DNA of 64,000 nt. Origin: Roseitranquillus sediminis. GTDB lineage: Bacteria; Pseudomonadota; Alphaproteobacteria; Rhodobacterales; Rhodobacteraceae. Position 1 is the first letter of the stretch. Each line of letters opens with the position of its first letter. A program made the position numbers and the translations under genes. This document shows, in pieces, positions 1 to 8,441 of the stretch. The stretch spans positions 62,001 through 126,000 of the forward strand of contig NZ_JAFFOB010000005.1 in NCBI RefSeq assembly GCF_016918935.1, in the 5' to 3' direction. Below the pieces are notes generated by a model. That model worked only from the letters and a program-made list of their open reading frames with translations. It had not been told where the DNA came from and searched no databases.

Positions 1-2
1 TC

Positions 3-503
3 AAGGAGCTGGCGGAATTCCGCGAGCGCTATGCCCGCGACGCCAATCTGCCGCGCAGCCGTGTGTTCAAGGACGACGCGCTGCTCGAGCTGGCCTCGAC
101 CAAGCCGCGCACCGCCGAGGATCTCGCGCGGTCGCGGCTCCTGCTGCGCGAGGCGCGGCGCGGCGACATCGCCGACGGCATCCTGGCGGCGGTTGCACGC
201 GGCCTCGCCTACCGACCGGAGGACTATCCCGAGGTCGATCGCAGCCGCGAGAAGATGCAGGTCAACCCGGCGCTTGCCGACCTGCTGCGCGTCCTGCTCA
301 AGGCCAAGTCCGAGAAGGTCGGCGTGGCGCAGAAGCTGGTTGCCACCTCGGCCGAGCTCGACGCCATCTCGGCGGGGGAGCGGGACGTGCACGCGCTCCA
401 CGGCTGGCGGCGCGAGGTCTTCGGCAACGACGCGCTGCGCCTCTGCGACGGCGCGATCGCGCTCGCCGCCAAGGGCTCGTCCGTCGTCGTGGTGGATCTC
501 TGA
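3..503 (+). CDS. rnd: Ribonuclease D, C-terminal part (partial)
   Basis: This is the 3' end of a gene that begins before the window; 166 codons are visible, ending in TGA. RNase D is a 3'-5' exoribonuclease that trims tRNA and other stable RNA precursors. The visible part is the HRDC-type helical region, recognised by its opening pattern (FRERYARDANLPRSRVFKDD) followed by a second helical repeat around VNPALADLLRVLLKAKSEK. The DEDD exonuclease domain lies outside the window, so catalytic residues cannot be checked. The next gene, on the other strand, ends 4 bases downstream. Confidence 0.85.
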   Translation, partial: KELAEFRERYARDANLPRSRVFKDDALLELASTKPRTAEDLARSRLLLREARRGDIADGILAAVARGLAYRPEDYPEVDRSREKMQVNPALADLLRVLLKAKSEKVGVAQKLVATSAELDAISAGERDVHALHGWRREVFGNDALRLCDGAIALAAKGSSVVVVDL

Positions 504-507
504 GGCG

Positions 508-966
508 TCAGCGGCGCGCGGCGAGAGCGTTCGTCGCCCCAGAGACTTGGATCTCGCGCACGCCGGCCAGCGCCTGGTCCGTCAGGAAGACAGCGACCAC
601 CAGTTCGCGCGACCGTTCCGTCGACACACGAGTCGGCCCCGCCGGCGGCAGCGCGCGGAACTGATACGCCAGCACCCCCTGCCCCGCATTCGGCACCGGC
701 ACCAGCGCGGCACCGTGCCAGCCCTGAACCGGCGGCAGGCCCGTGGCGCGCACGATGGCGCCCCCTGGGTTGCGCTCCACCGTCAGGTTCGTCACCTGCG
801 GCACCAGCGGCCGCGGGTCGCTGACCCCCTGCACGGGCGCCGCCACGGTCTCGACCCGCTCGGCACGGCCAAACCAGTTCACCGGGTTCAGCCGCGAGCG
901 GCCGATCCTCGCGCAACCGGCGACCGCGCCGAAACCTGCCAAAGCGATGAAATTGCGCCGCTTCAT
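508..966 (-). CDS. Hypothetical lipoprotein, 152 aa
   Basis: I do not recognise a named family. The chosen ATG starts MKRRNFIALAGFGAVAGCARIG, a basic n-region and short hydrophobic stretch ending in a lipobox-like GAVAGC, so the mature protein is probably lipidated at Cys18. The rest is Pro/Val-rich and probably beta-rich. An upstream in-frame extension (to about 1095) would hide the signal peptide and run into the control region of sufE, so I rejected it. It is divergent from sufE and converges with rnd. A function cannot be inferred from sequence or context. Confidence 0.65.
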   Translation of the reverse strand: MKRRNFIALAGFGAVAGCARIGRSRLNPVNWFGRAERVETVAAPVQGVSDPRPLVPQVTNLTVERNPGGAIVRATGLPPVQGWHGAALVPVPNAGQGVLAYQFRALPPAGPTRVSTERSRELVVAVFLTDQALAGVREIQVSGATNALAARR

Positions 967-1083
967 TCCCCGTCCCCGGCTCCCTCGTCGCACCGGACCT
1001 AGCCGAAACGCCGCGGCTTGAAAAGCCGTCCGCTCTGGACATGCCGGAGCGCCGGACTTAGCTCGGAGGCCGAGGAGACGCGC

Positions 1084-1515
1084 ATGGCCACTCAAGCCTT
1101 CGAAGAGATCGCCGAGACCTTCGAGTTCCTGGGGGACTGGGAGGACCGCTATCGCTACGTCATCGACCTCGGCCGGGCGATGGAGCCGCTCGACGAGGGC
1201 CTCCGCGTGCCCGCCACCAAGGTGGAAGGGTGCGCGAGCCAGGTCTGGCTAGTGCCCGAGATCGACGGTCAGGGCGCGGCGGCACGCATCGGCTTCCGCG
1301 GAGACAGCGACGCGATGATCGTGCGCGGCCTGATCGCCGTGCTGATTGCGCTCTACGACGGACTGACGGCGCGCGAGGCGCTGGCGGTCGACGCCTCGGC
1401 GGAGCTCGAGCGTCTCGGTCTCCACGATCACCTGTCGTCGCAGCGCTCGAACGGTCTGCGCGCGATGGTCGAACGGGTACGCGCCATCGCCGCCTCCGCC
1501 GAGGCCGCCGCCTAG
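1084..1515 (+). CDS. sufE: SufE-type sulfur acceptor protein
   Basis: SufE takes persulfide sulfur from the cysteine desulfurase SufS and passes it to the SufBCD Fe-S scaffold in the cytoplasm. The 143-residue length is typical. The active Cys is visible at residue 50 in VEGCASQVW, followed by the family core (RGLIAVLIALYDGLTA). The ATG is preceded by GAGGAG. The gene stands apart from a suf operon, which is common for alphaproteobacterial sufE. Its TAG stop lies inside a CTAG palindrome shared with the stop of the convergent DUF1638 gene. Confidence 0.9.
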   Translation: MATQAFEEIAETFEFLGDWEDRYRYVIDLGRAMEPLDEGLRVPATKVEGCASQVWLVPEIDGQGAAARIGFRGDSDAMIVRGLIAVLIALYDGLTAREALAVDASAELERLGLHDHLSSQRSNGLRAMVERVRAIAASAEAAA

Positions 1516-2168
1516 AGCCTCGCCAGCGCCGGGGCGAGGTCGCCGTAGCCGGTGAAGCGCCGCTCATAGGACAGTCCCAGCCGCGCCGCATGGCCCCGCG
1601 CCAGCGCGTCGAGCTCCGGGTCGTCCGTCTGGGCCTGATAGACCAGCCGTTCGTAATTGCCGAAATAGAGGTCTCGCAGCTCGGGGTGACGGTCGAGCCC
1701 GAGCGGCCGCCAGACGAAGGCGTCGAACTGCCGCACGAGGAAGTTTGTGAGGTAGAACGCCGTCGCCTCGTCCCGCGTCGCGAAGGCATCGACGCCCTCG
1801 ATGAAGGCGTAGCAATGCGGCCCCGGCATCATCCGCACGCCCAGCCGCGCGCACGTCGCCTCGAGCTGGCCGCCCGTGCCGCAATCGCCGTAGACGACGA
1901 AGATATCATCGTAGGCGTCGCGGTACCGCGCCACCGCCGCCTCGACCGCCGGCGCGATCCGCTCGGGCCGGTTGTGCAGGATCGCTGGCAGGCAGGTGAG
2001 GTCCAGGTGGCTCCAGCCGTTCGCGTCGCGCAGCGCGAGGATCTCGCGCGCCAGCGCCCCGCACGCGATCAGCAAGAGGCGCCCCTGCCCGTCGGGCGCC
2101 AGCCCCGCGCGCGTCAGCGTGGCGTCATCCGCCGGCTGCACGAGACACCAGCCGCACCGCGGTTCCAT
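1512..2168 (-). CDS. DUF1638 family protein
   Basis: This protein has the DUF1638 hallmarks: an opening IACGALAREILAL, then DLTCLPAILHNRPE, VVYGDCGTGG and GPHCYAFIEG. The four regularly placed Cys residues suggest metal or cofactor binding, but the family's function is not established. Related proteins often occur near corrinoid-dependent methyltransferases; none is present here. The ATG at 2168 gives 218 aa and a 44-base overlap with the upstream UPF0145 gene. A GTG at 2141 would shorten the overlap and still keep the conserved core, so the start is uncertain. Confidence 0.7.
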   Translation of the reverse strand: MEPRCGWCLVQPADDATLTRAGLAPDGQGRLLLIACGALAREILALRDANGWSHLDLTCLPAILHNRPERIAPAVEAAVARYRDAYDDIFVVYGDCGTGGQLEATCARLGVRMMPGPHCYAFIEGVDAFATRDEATAFYLTNFLVRQFDAFVWRPLGLDRHPELRDLYFGNYERLVYQAQTDDPELDALARGHAARLGLSYERRFTGYGDLAPALARL

Positions 2169-2478
2169 AACAAAGCACCTCTGACGCGCGGTGCTGGATC
2201 GTGGATGTCTCAAGCCTGACCGCCACTACCGCGTCCGCGCCAAGCCGCGCCGCCTCCTCGACCATCCGGTCGATCGCCTGCTCGCGCGCGCCGCCGAGCA
2301 GGGCGGCGTATTCGCGGATCTCGCCGCCCACGATGTTGCGGAGCGACGCGACGATGTCCGAGCCGACGTGCTTCGCTCGCACGGTCGAGCCGCGGACGAG
2401 GCCCAGCACCTCGGCCACCTCGCGCCCAGGCACGCCGTCCGTGGTCACGACCAGCACGTCACTTCTCGATTCGGTCAT
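2125..2478 (-). CDS. UPF0145 / YbjQ-like protein
   Basis: A 117-residue protein of the YbjQ/UPF0145 family, a small beta-alpha fold that forms pentamers in solved relatives. The family pattern is clear: TTDGVPGREVAEVLGLV near the N-terminus, a central VGGEIREYAALL, then an AxxLGADAVVAVRLETS strand near the C-terminus. The biochemical role is unknown; relatives have been called heavy-metal-binding without firm proof. It overlaps the preceding small membrane protein by 20 bases and the following DUF1638 gene by up to 44 bases, so the three probably form one transcript. Confidence 0.75.
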   Translation of the reverse strand: MTESRSDVLVVTTDGVPGREVAEVLGLVRGSTVRAKHVGSDIVASLRNIVGGEIREYAALLGGAREQAIDRMVEEAARLGADAVVAVRLETSTIQHRASEVLCYGTAVRLVSRAAGG

Positions 2479-2677
2479 AGCGCTGGTCCTCGCGGTTTCT
2501 CACCCGGTCGGCGGCGATGCGCACGACCACGTAGGCGAGCGGCAGGATCACCATCGCCGACCCCGCCGCGATGCCGGGCGCGTACGCCGAGGCCGTCAGC
2601 AGCGCGCCGAGCCACACGGTGATGCCGGCGCCGACGATCACGAGGACCAAGATCAGGACGAACTTGTCGAGCGGCAT
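2459..2677 (-). CDS. Small membrane protein, 72 aa
   Basis: No named family recognised. The ATG at 2677 has a textbook ribosome binding site (AAGGAGGTG) 6 bases upstream, which settles the start over an upstream extension. Two hydrophobic segments are visible, about residues 6-27 and 32-52, followed by a charged tail ending RNREDQRYDRIEK, so it is probably a two-helix inner-membrane protein with a cytoplasmic C-terminus. It is the first gene of a likely three-gene unit with the UPF0145 and DUF1638 genes. Confidence 0.65.
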   Translation of the reverse strand: MPLDKFVLILVLVIVGAGITVWLGALLTASAYAPGIAAGSAMVILPLAYVVVRIAADRVRNREDQRYDRIEK

Positions 2678-2747
2678 ACTGCACCTCCTTGCCCGCACCA
2701 TAGCTGTCCCGCCAGAGATGGTCACGCCGACGCTCCTCGGCGAGGGG

Positions 2748-3671
2748 TCAGCCGGCGGCAGGCTCGCCCGCGCGCCTGCGATGCGGTGCGGCGACGCAAG
2801 CGACGCCCAGCATCAGGCCCGAGATGGTGGCGATCATGCCCGCCGCGCTAACCGCGTCGGCCCGGCCGAGCCAGAGCGGCCCGTAGCCGGCGAAGACGTA
2901 GCCCGCCAAGGCCGCCACGGCGGCGATCACTGCCGAGAGCAGCACCTGCCGCTCGAGCCTGTTGGTCATCAGGCGCGCGGTGGCGGGCGGGCAGATGAAC
3001 ATCGCGATCACGAGGATCGAACCCACCGCATCGAACGCGGCCACGGCCGCCACCGCCGCGGCCACCACCAGCGCGAGGCCCAGCGGCACGGTGCGAACCC
3101 CGAGCGAGCGGGCATAGCCCTCGTCAAAGGTCGAGATCTTGAGCGGTCGCCAGAGCAGCGCGACGAAGAGGATCATCGCCCCGCAGGCCACCGCCGTGCG
3201 CAGCAGCTCCGGCGGCAGCCCCACCAGCGCCTCAGAATCGAGGAGCGAGCTCCAGCCGGTGGCGTCGAGCCAGATCAGGCTTTCGAGATTGCCGTAGAGC
3301 GCATGCTCCACATCGAGGTGCACCGACGACGTGTCGCTCCGCTCCAGCAACAGGACGCCGCCCGCGAACATCGCCGTGAAGACCACTCCCATGGCGGCGC
3401 CGGGCTCGATCCGCCCCAGCCGCCGGATCGCCTCGATCAAGAGGACCGCGACCACCGCCGCGCCCGCCGCGCCCGCCAGCATCGGCAACGCCGCGACCGT
3501 GCCGGTGACGAGGAACGCGGCGACGATGCCCGGCAGCACGACGTGGCTGATCGCGTCGCCGATCAGCGCCTGCCGCCTCAGGATCAGGAAGTTGCCCGGC
3601 AACGCGCAGGCGACGGCCGCGAACGCGCCGATCCCCATCGGCACGAGGGACAGGACGACGAAGTCGCTCAT
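2748..3671 (-). CDS. Metal ABC transporter permease (second subunit)
   Basis: A 307-residue integral membrane protein of the Mn/Zn/Fe ABC-3 permease family (MntD/SitD/ZnuB type) with about eight hydrophobic segments. The family signature lies near the N-terminus: LILRRQALIGDAISHVVLPG. It is the last gene of a four-gene importer operon and overlaps the preceding permease gene by 4 bases (ATGA). It should pair with that permease to form the channel, powered by the ATPase encoded at 4873-5676. Sequence alone does not settle whether the substrate is Mn, Zn or Fe. Confidence 0.88.
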   Translation of the reverse strand: MSDFVVLSLVPMGIGAFAAVACALPGNFLILRRQALIGDAISHVVLPGIVAAFLVTGTVAALPMLAGAAGAAVVAVLLIEAIRRLGRIEPGAAMGVVFTAMFAGGVLLLERSDTSSVHLDVEHALYGNLESLIWLDATGWSSLLDSEALVGLPPELLRTAVACGAMILFVALLWRPLKISTFDEGYARSLGVRTVPLGLALVVAAAVAAVAAFDAVGSILVIAMFICPPATARLMTNRLERQVLLSAVIAAVAALAGYVFAGYGPLWLGRADAVSAAGMIATISGLMLGVACVAAPHRRRAGEPAAG

Positions 3672-4873
3672 GGCGTCACCGCATGCGGCGCGCCGATGCG
3701 GCGGTCAAGTTCGCGTATTTCGTCCGGGGTCAGCACGGCCTCGATAGGGGTCAGCCCGTCATAGCGCCCGGCGGCCGTCTCGTGGGCATGGAGCTTCCGC
3801 GCTTCGGACCAGCGCGCCTCGTCCCTCAGCGCGCGCGCCGCCTGCGCGCGCCCCGCCTCGGTCGGCACGCCGTCGCCGCGGGCGAGTCCGGCGCGGGCCA
3901 GGAGGCGGAGCGTGTAACGCTCCAGCACCGGCTGCCCCTGCGCCAGCGCCAGGAGACCCTGCCGCAGATGCACTCGCCGCTGGAACCGCCGGTGCCGCAG
4001 GAAGGCCGCCAGCACGCCCCGCCCCGGCGCGAAGGCGAGCGACAGGCAGAAGACCGCAAAGGCAACCAGCACCACGATCGGCCCCGTCGGCAGATCGGGC
4101 GCCGAGGCCGATATGGCGGCGCCGAGATAGCCAGAGACGCCTCCGATGACGCCCGCGATCGTCGCGACATGTCCCGCCCGCTCGGACCAGAAGCGCGCGG
4201 CGACTGGCGGGATGATGAGCAGCGCAACGATTAGGATCAGGCCGACCACCTTGAGCCCGATGATGGTGACTGCGAGCACCAGGGCCATCGTCGCCAGGTC
4301 GATGCGGCGCACGTCGATACCGCTCGCCGCCGCGTAGCCTGGATCGAAGGCGACCACCGTCATCGGCCGCCGCAGCAGGAGCGTTGCCGCCACCGCCAGC
4401 CCACCGCCTACGGCGATGGTCGTGGCCTCGCTCATCAGCATGCCCGCCGTCGCACCGAGGAGGAAGTCCTCGATCCCCGCCTGCCGACCGGAGGACATGG
4501 TCTGGATGACCGTCAGCAGCACCACGCCGAGCCCGAAGAAGCTCGAGAGGATCGCGCCGATGGCCGCATCCTCGTTGAGGCGGGTCCGATCGGAGATCCA
4601 CTGCACCGCCAGCAGGCCAAGCCCCGCCGAGAGCGCCGAGCCCAGCAGCAGGCCCGGCAGCCAGCGCCCGTCGCCCCCGAATGCGACCATCACCATGAAG
4701 GCCAGAGCCACGCCCGGCAGCGTCGCGTGGCTGATCGCATCCGAGACGAGCGCCCGCTTGCGCAGGAAGAGGAACGTTCCCGCCGCCCCCGCCGCCGTGC
4801 CAAGCAGGCCCGCGCCCACGGCGACGAGCGCGGCGTTGTAGCCCGCCTGAAGCGTGAGCGCCTCCCACAGCAT
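3668..4873 (-). CDS. Metal ABC transporter permease with C-terminal winged-helix-like domain
   Basis: Residues 1 to about 285 are an ABC-3 family permease with the LFLRKRALVSDAISHATLPG signature. Residues from about 290 to 401 are soluble and resemble the DtxR/MntR winged-helix and dimerisation region (for example the RRVHLRQGLLALAQG helix and the EARKLHAHETAA segment, then a TPDEIRELDRRIG tail). Permeases of this longer form occur in manganese/iron-type importers (MntC/SitC). The tail probably sits in the cytoplasm and may sense metal, but that is inference. The gene overlaps its neighbours by 1 base (TGATG) and 4 bases (ATGA). Confidence 0.88.
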   Translation of the reverse strand: MLWEALTLQAGYNAALVAVGAGLLGTAAGAAGTFLFLRKRALVSDAISHATLPGVALAFMVMVAFGGDGRWLPGLLLGSALSAGLGLLAVQWISDRTRLNEDAAIGAILSSFFGLGVVLLTVIQTMSSGRQAGIEDFLLGATAGMLMSEATTIAVGGGLAVAATLLLRRPMTVVAFDPGYAAASGIDVRRIDLATMALVLAVTIIGLKVVGLILIVALLIIPPVAARFWSERAGHVATIAGVIGGVSGYLGAAISASAPDLPTGPIVVLVAFAVFCLSLAFAPGRGVLAAFLRHRRFQRRVHLRQGLLALAQGQPVLERYTLRLLARAGLARGDGVPTEAGRAQAARALRDEARWSEARKLHAHETAAGRYDGLTPIEAVLTPDEIRELDRRIGAPHAVTP

Positions 4874-5676
4874 CAGGTCGCCCCGAGCCTCAGCTGGTCG
4901 ATCTGCACGGTGGCGAGGCGGCCGCCATAGGCCTCCTGCAGCGCCTCGCGCGTGAAGGCGTCCGCCACCGGCCCCTCGGTGATGACCCGGACGTTCATCA
5001 GCGCGACTCGGTCGAAGTAGTCGGCGACGGTCGAGAGGTCGTGGTGCACGGCAACGACGGTCCGCCCCTCGTCCCGCAGCGCCTTGAGGACGTCGATGAT
5101 GGCCCGCTCGGTCGCGGCGTCGACGCCCGCGAAGGGCTCGTCGAGCAGGTAGAGGTCCGCCCCCTGCGCCAGCGACCGCGCAAGGAACACCCGCTGCTGC
5201 TGACCGCCCGAGAGCTGGCCGATCTGGCGGTCGGACAAATCCGCCATGCCGACGCGGGCGAGCGCGTCAAGTGCCGCTTGACGGTGCCGCGCCCGGACCG
5301 GACGCAGCAGTCCGAGATCGCGCCAGAGGCCCATCAGCACCACGTCGAGCACCCGCGTCGGAAAGTCCCAGTCAACCGAAGCGCGCTGCGGCACGTAGGC
5401 CACCCGCCGTCGCACCTGCCCCAGAGGCTCGCCGAAGAAGTGCGCCTGCCCCGAGAGGCGCGGTGTCACACCCAGCGCCGCCTTGAGCAGCGTCGACTTG
5501 CCGGCGCCGTTCGGGCCGACGATGGCGGTCATCGACCCCTCCGGCACCGTCAGGTCCGCCGAGAAGACCGCCGGCGCCTCGCCGTAGGAGACCGTGAGGC
5601 CGCGCACGACCAGCGCACCCTCGCCGGCGGGATGGACAGCACGCCCCTCGGATGCCGCAAGCTTGATCGCCTTCAT
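4873..5676 (-). CDS. Metal ABC transporter ATP-binding protein
   Basis: The 267-residue ATPase of the importer. Walker A is GPNGAGKST at residues 54-62, the ABC signature is LSGGQQQR, and Walker B is LYLLDEPF. A Q-loop (YVPQRASVDWDFP) of the form usual in Mn/Zn importers is also visible. It hydrolyses ATP on the cytoplasmic face to drive uptake through the two permeases. It overlaps the binding-protein gene by 4 bases and the permease gene by 1 base. Confidence 0.92.
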   Translation of the reverse strand: MKAIKLAASEGRAVHPAGEGALVVRGLTVSYGEAPAVFSADLTVPEGSMTAIVGPNGAGKSTLLKAALGVTPRLSGQAHFFGEPLGQVRRRVAYVPQRASVDWDFPTRVLDVVLMGLWRDLGLLRPVRARHRQAALDALARVGMADLSDRQIGQLSGGQQQRVFLARSLAQGADLYLLDEPFAGVDAATERAIIDVLKALRDEGRTVVAVHHDLSTVADYFDRVALMNVRVITEGPVADAFTREALQEAYGGRLATVQIDQLRLGAT

Positions 5677-6623
5677 GCCCCGGCCTCCAGCAGGCCGTTC
5701 ATGCCCCGCGACGGCACCTCGCCGCCGAGTGCACGAACGATTGTCGTGACGTTGTGGTCGATCATGCCAAGATAAGTCCCCTCATAGGTGCCAGGCTCGC
5801 CCATCGCGTCGGAATAGAGCTCGCCGCCAATCCGCACCTCGTGCCCCTGCGCCGCCGCACCTTCCGCCAATGCGCGCACGTTGCGATCGGACACCGAGGA
5901 TTCGACGAAGACGGCGCCGATGTCGCGCTCGACGAGCAGGTCGACCAGCTCGCCAATGCGGGCGAGGCCCGCTTCGCTCTCGGTCGAGATCCCCTGGATC
6001 CCCAGTACCTCCACGTCGTAGGCGTCGCCGAAATAGCTGAAGGCGTCGTGGGCCGTCACCAGCACACGTCGACCCTCAGGCACGGTCGCGGTCACCTCGG
6101 CCGCATAGCCGTCCAGCGCCGTCAGCTTCTCCCGATAGACATCGGCGTTGCGACCGAAGTCCTCCGCCGCTTCCGGCCGCGCGTCACTCAGCGCGTCGCG
6201 CACGGAAAGCACGACCTCGCCCCAGAGCTCGGGATCCATCCAGACGTGCGGATCCCACCGCCCCTCGTAGGTGCCATAGCTCAGCAGCCGCTCGCGCGGC
6301 AGGGCTTCGGCGACGGCGACCACCGGCTGGCGCTCGGCCAGCTTCTCCAGCAGCTCCTCCATCTGCGCCTCGAGATAGAGGCCGTGCCAGAGCACGAGAT
6401 CGGCACGGGTCAGTGCGGCAATGTCGCTTCGGGTCTGGCGATAGGAATGCGGATCCACGCCCGGCCCCATCAGCGAGCGGACTTCGACATGCTCGCCACC
6501 GACCTCTCGCGCGGCGTCGGCAATCATGCCGGTCGTGGTCACCACTTGCAGCGGCGCCTGCGCCCGCGCCGGCAGCGCAACCCACAGGATCAGGGCGCAG
6601 AGAATCGCAATACGGCTCAACAT
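5673..6623 (-). CDS. Periplasmic metal-binding protein of the ABC importer (TroA/SitA type)
   Basis: A 316-residue cluster A-I binding protein with a Sec signal peptide ending near ARAQA. Likely metal ligands are His in GPGVDPHSY, His in WDPHVWMD, a third ligand in TAHDAFSYFG or VFVESSVSD, and Asp in LYSDAMG. There is no His-rich loop of the kind seen in ZnuA, which favours Mn/Fe over Zn (inference). It is the first gene of the operon, with GGAG 8 bases before the ATG. The promoter region holds two palindromes that may bind a Fur-family regulator. Confidence 0.88.
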   Translation of the reverse strand: MLSRIAILCALILWVALPARAQAPLQVVTTTGMIADAAREVGGEHVEVRSLMGPGVDPHSYRQTRSDIAALTRADLVLWHGLYLEAQMEELLEKLAERQPVVAVAEALPRERLLSYGTYEGRWDPHVWMDPELWGEVVLSVRDALSDARPEAAEDFGRNADVYREKLTALDGYAAEVTATVPEGRRVLVTAHDAFSYFGDAYDVEVLGIQGISTESEAGLARIGELVDLLVERDIGAVFVESSVSDRNVRALAEGAAAQGHEVRIGGELYSDAMGEPGTYEGTYLGMIDHNVTTIVRALGGEVPSRGMNGLLEAGA

Positions 6624-6659
6624 TCTTTCGGCTCCAAATGGCTCACGTGCAGGAGCATA

Positions 6660-6674
6660 TGCGAACGATTCTCA
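6660..6674. promoter_or_regulatory. Possible Fur/Mur-type operator (TGCGAA-CGA-TTCTCA)
   Basis: An imperfect inverted repeat, TGCGAA-N3-TTCTCA (5 of 6 pairs match), lies 37-51 bases upstream of the metal-binding-protein start. Its half-site shape resembles boxes used by Fur-family metal regulators (Fur/Mur) in alphaproteobacteria. The link to a particular regulator is inference. Confidence 0.4.
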
Positions 6675-6687
6675 ACATTCAAGCAAG

Positions 6688-6704
6688 TTGCGAATGCCTC
6701 GCAA
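6688..6704. promoter_or_regulatory. Perfect palindrome TTGCGA-N5-TCGCAA before the metal importer operon
   Basis: A perfect 6-bp inverted repeat with a 5-base spacer, with outer AA/TT pairs that extend the symmetry. It lies between the stop of btuD and the start of the metal importer operon. The half-site TGCGA also occurs in the neighbouring palindrome at 6660-6674, so both may be operators for one regulator. A weak terminator for btuD is the alternative, but no T-run follows. Confidence 0.4.
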
Positions 6705-6706
6705 TT

Positions 6707-7456
6707 TCAGCGGAGCGTGTCGAGCACCTGGAAGATCGGGCCATCCTCGGTCTCGGAGAGATGCGCCCGCACGCCGAACACGCGGCTGAGGAGCTCCGCA
6801 GTCAGCACGTCGCGCGGCACACCGTCCGCGGCCTTGCGCCCGTGGTCGAGCAGGACGAGGCGCGTGCAGTGCCTGAGCGCCAGCCCGAGGTCGTGCATCG
6901 AGACGAGAATGCCGCGCCCCTCGCCGGTCAGCTCGCTCAGCAGGCGCATCAGTCCCACCTGATGCGCCGGATCAAGGCCCGCCGCCGGCTCGTCGGCCAG
7001 AAGAAGCGGCGTGTCCTGCGCCAGCGCCCGCGCAAAGAGCGCGCAAGCCCGTTCGCCGCCCGAGATGTCCGTCGCCGGGCGGTGGCGCAGCGGTCCCAGT
7101 TCCATCCGCTCCAGCGCCGCCTCGACCGCCATCCGGTCCGCCGGCAGCCCCGCCGGGCCGTGCGGCAGGCGGCCAAACGACACCAGCGTCTCGACCGACA
7201 CCGGCCAGGCGATCTCGCGGGACTGAGGCATCCAGGCGACGCGGCGGGCGCGGTCCGCGGGCGAGAGCGCGGCGAGGTCGCTCGATCCGTTGAAGGGCAA
7301 TAGACCCAGCGCCGCCCGCATCAGACTGGTCTTGCCCGCCCCGTTCGGCCCGATCAGGCCCACCAGCTCGCCCGGACCGACGCGCAGGTCGACCTCCTCG
7401 ACGACGGGCCGCCCGCCAAGCCGCACGCCCAACCGCTCGAGCGTCATCAGCGTCAT
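6707..7456 (-). CDS. btuD: Cobalamin (B12) ABC importer ATPase
   Basis: A 249-residue ABC ATPase: Walker A GPNGAGKTS at residues 36-44, signature ISGGERAC, Walker B PLLLADEP, then the H-loop SMHDLGLALRHC. It belongs to the iron-siderophore/cobalamin/hemin ATPase group. The B12 assignment comes from the operon: a cobalamin riboswitch precedes btuB, and this is the last gene. The start at 7456 overlaps the permease stop by 4 bases (ATGA); a second ATG at 7447 is possible. Confidence 0.85.
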   Translation of the reverse strand: MTLMTLERLGVRLGGRPVVEEVDLRVGPGELVGLIGPNGAGKTSLMRAALGLLPFNGSSDLAALSPADRARRVAWMPQSREIAWPVSVETLVSFGRLPHGPAGLPADRMAVEAALERMELGPLRHRPATDISGGERACALFARALAQDTPLLLADEPAAGLDPAHQVGLMRLLSELTGEGRGILVSMHDLGLALRHCTRLVLLDHGRKAADGVPRDVLTAELLSRVFGVRAHLSETEDGPIFQVLDTLR

Positions 7457-8439
7457 CCAAGTCGCCGCCGCGTCGCGTAGATCAGGTGCAGGAACACCGG
7501 CGCCCCGACCAGCGCGGTCAGCACGCCGAGCTTCAGGTCGCGCTCCGGCAGGATCAGCCGCACCGCGACGTCGGCCGCAAGCACCATCGCCGCCCCGCCC
7601 AGCGCCGAGGCCGGCAGCAGCCGCGACGGCCGCGCCCCGACGAGGGGCCGCAGCAGATGCGGGACCACAAGGCCGACAAAGCCGACCGTTCCCGCCACCG
7701 CCGTCGCCGCACCGACCATCGCCGCCACCCCGGCCACGACGGAGAGCCGCAACCGCAGGAGCCGCACCCCCATCGTCGCCGCCGCATCCTCGCCCAGCGT
7801 CAGGGCATCGAGCGCCGGACCGAGCCGCAGGAGCAGCAGCGCTCCCGCCGCCATGAAGGGCAGCGCCAGCCACAGGTGGGAGAAGGACCGGTCCGCCAGC
7901 GAGCCCAGCATCCAGAACACGATCTCCGTCGCGGCGAACGGATTCGGCGAAAGGTTGAGCACCAGCGAGGTCAGCGCCCCCGCCAGCGCGCTGATGGCGA
8001 TACCCGCCAGGATCAGCGTCAGCGACGGCCCCCGCGGGCCGGCGAGCAGCAGGATGGCTGCGCCCGACAGTGCGGCGCCCGCGAGGGCGGCAAGCGGCAG
8101 CGCGGGGGCGAAAGCGGCGGCGAGACCGGTCTGGATCGCCAGCACCGCCCCCAGCGCGGCGGAGGACGACACGCCGAGCAGCCCTGGCTCGGCCAGCGGA
8201 TTTCGCAGGTAGCCCTGCATTGCCGCGCCGCCAAGCCCGAGGCTCGCGCCGACGCAGACCCCGAGCAGCGCCCGCGGCAGCCGGATCTCTCGCATGACGA
8301 GCGTCGTCGCCCCCTGGTCCTGCACCAGTGCCAGCAGCGCGGTACCCGGCGCGATGCCGGCCGGTCCGATCAGGAGCGAGGCCAGCAGCAACGCGCCCGT
8401 CAGCGACAGAAGCGCAGCGTTCAGCGCCGGAGCCGGCAT
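7453..8439 (-). CDS. btuC: Cobalamin ABC importer permease
   Basis: A 328-residue FecCD/BtuC-family permease with about ten hydrophobic segments. Family motifs include LGVCVGASLGLGGAAMQGYL near the N-terminus and GFVGLVVPHLLRPLVG in the second half, the latter next to the cytoplasmic coupling helix. It should form a homodimer with two copies of the ATPase and take B12 from the periplasmic protein encoded just upstream. It starts 2 bases after the btuF stop and overlaps the ATPase gene by 4 bases. Confidence 0.87.
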   Translation of the reverse strand: MPAPALNAALLSLTGALLLASLLIGPAGIAPGTALLALVQDQGATTLVMREIRLPRALLGVCVGASLGLGGAAMQGYLRNPLAEPGLLGVSSSAALGAVLAIQTGLAAAFAPALPLAALAGAALSGAAILLLAGPRGPSLTLILAGIAISALAGALTSLVLNLSPNPFAATEIVFWMLGSLADRSFSHLWLALPFMAAGALLLLRLGPALDALTLGEDAAATMGVRLLRLRLSVVAGVAAMVGAATAVAGTVGFVGLVVPHLLRPLVGARPSRLLPASALGGAAMVLAADVAVRLILPERDLKLGVLTALVGAPVFLHLIYATRRRLG

Positions 8440-8441
8440 AG

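Noticed and set aside
1014-1028. Hairpin CGGCTT-GAA-AAGCCG between the lipoprotein gene and sufE
   Set aside because: It lies in a divergent spacer where neither neighbour terminates, and no known regulatory RNA matches.
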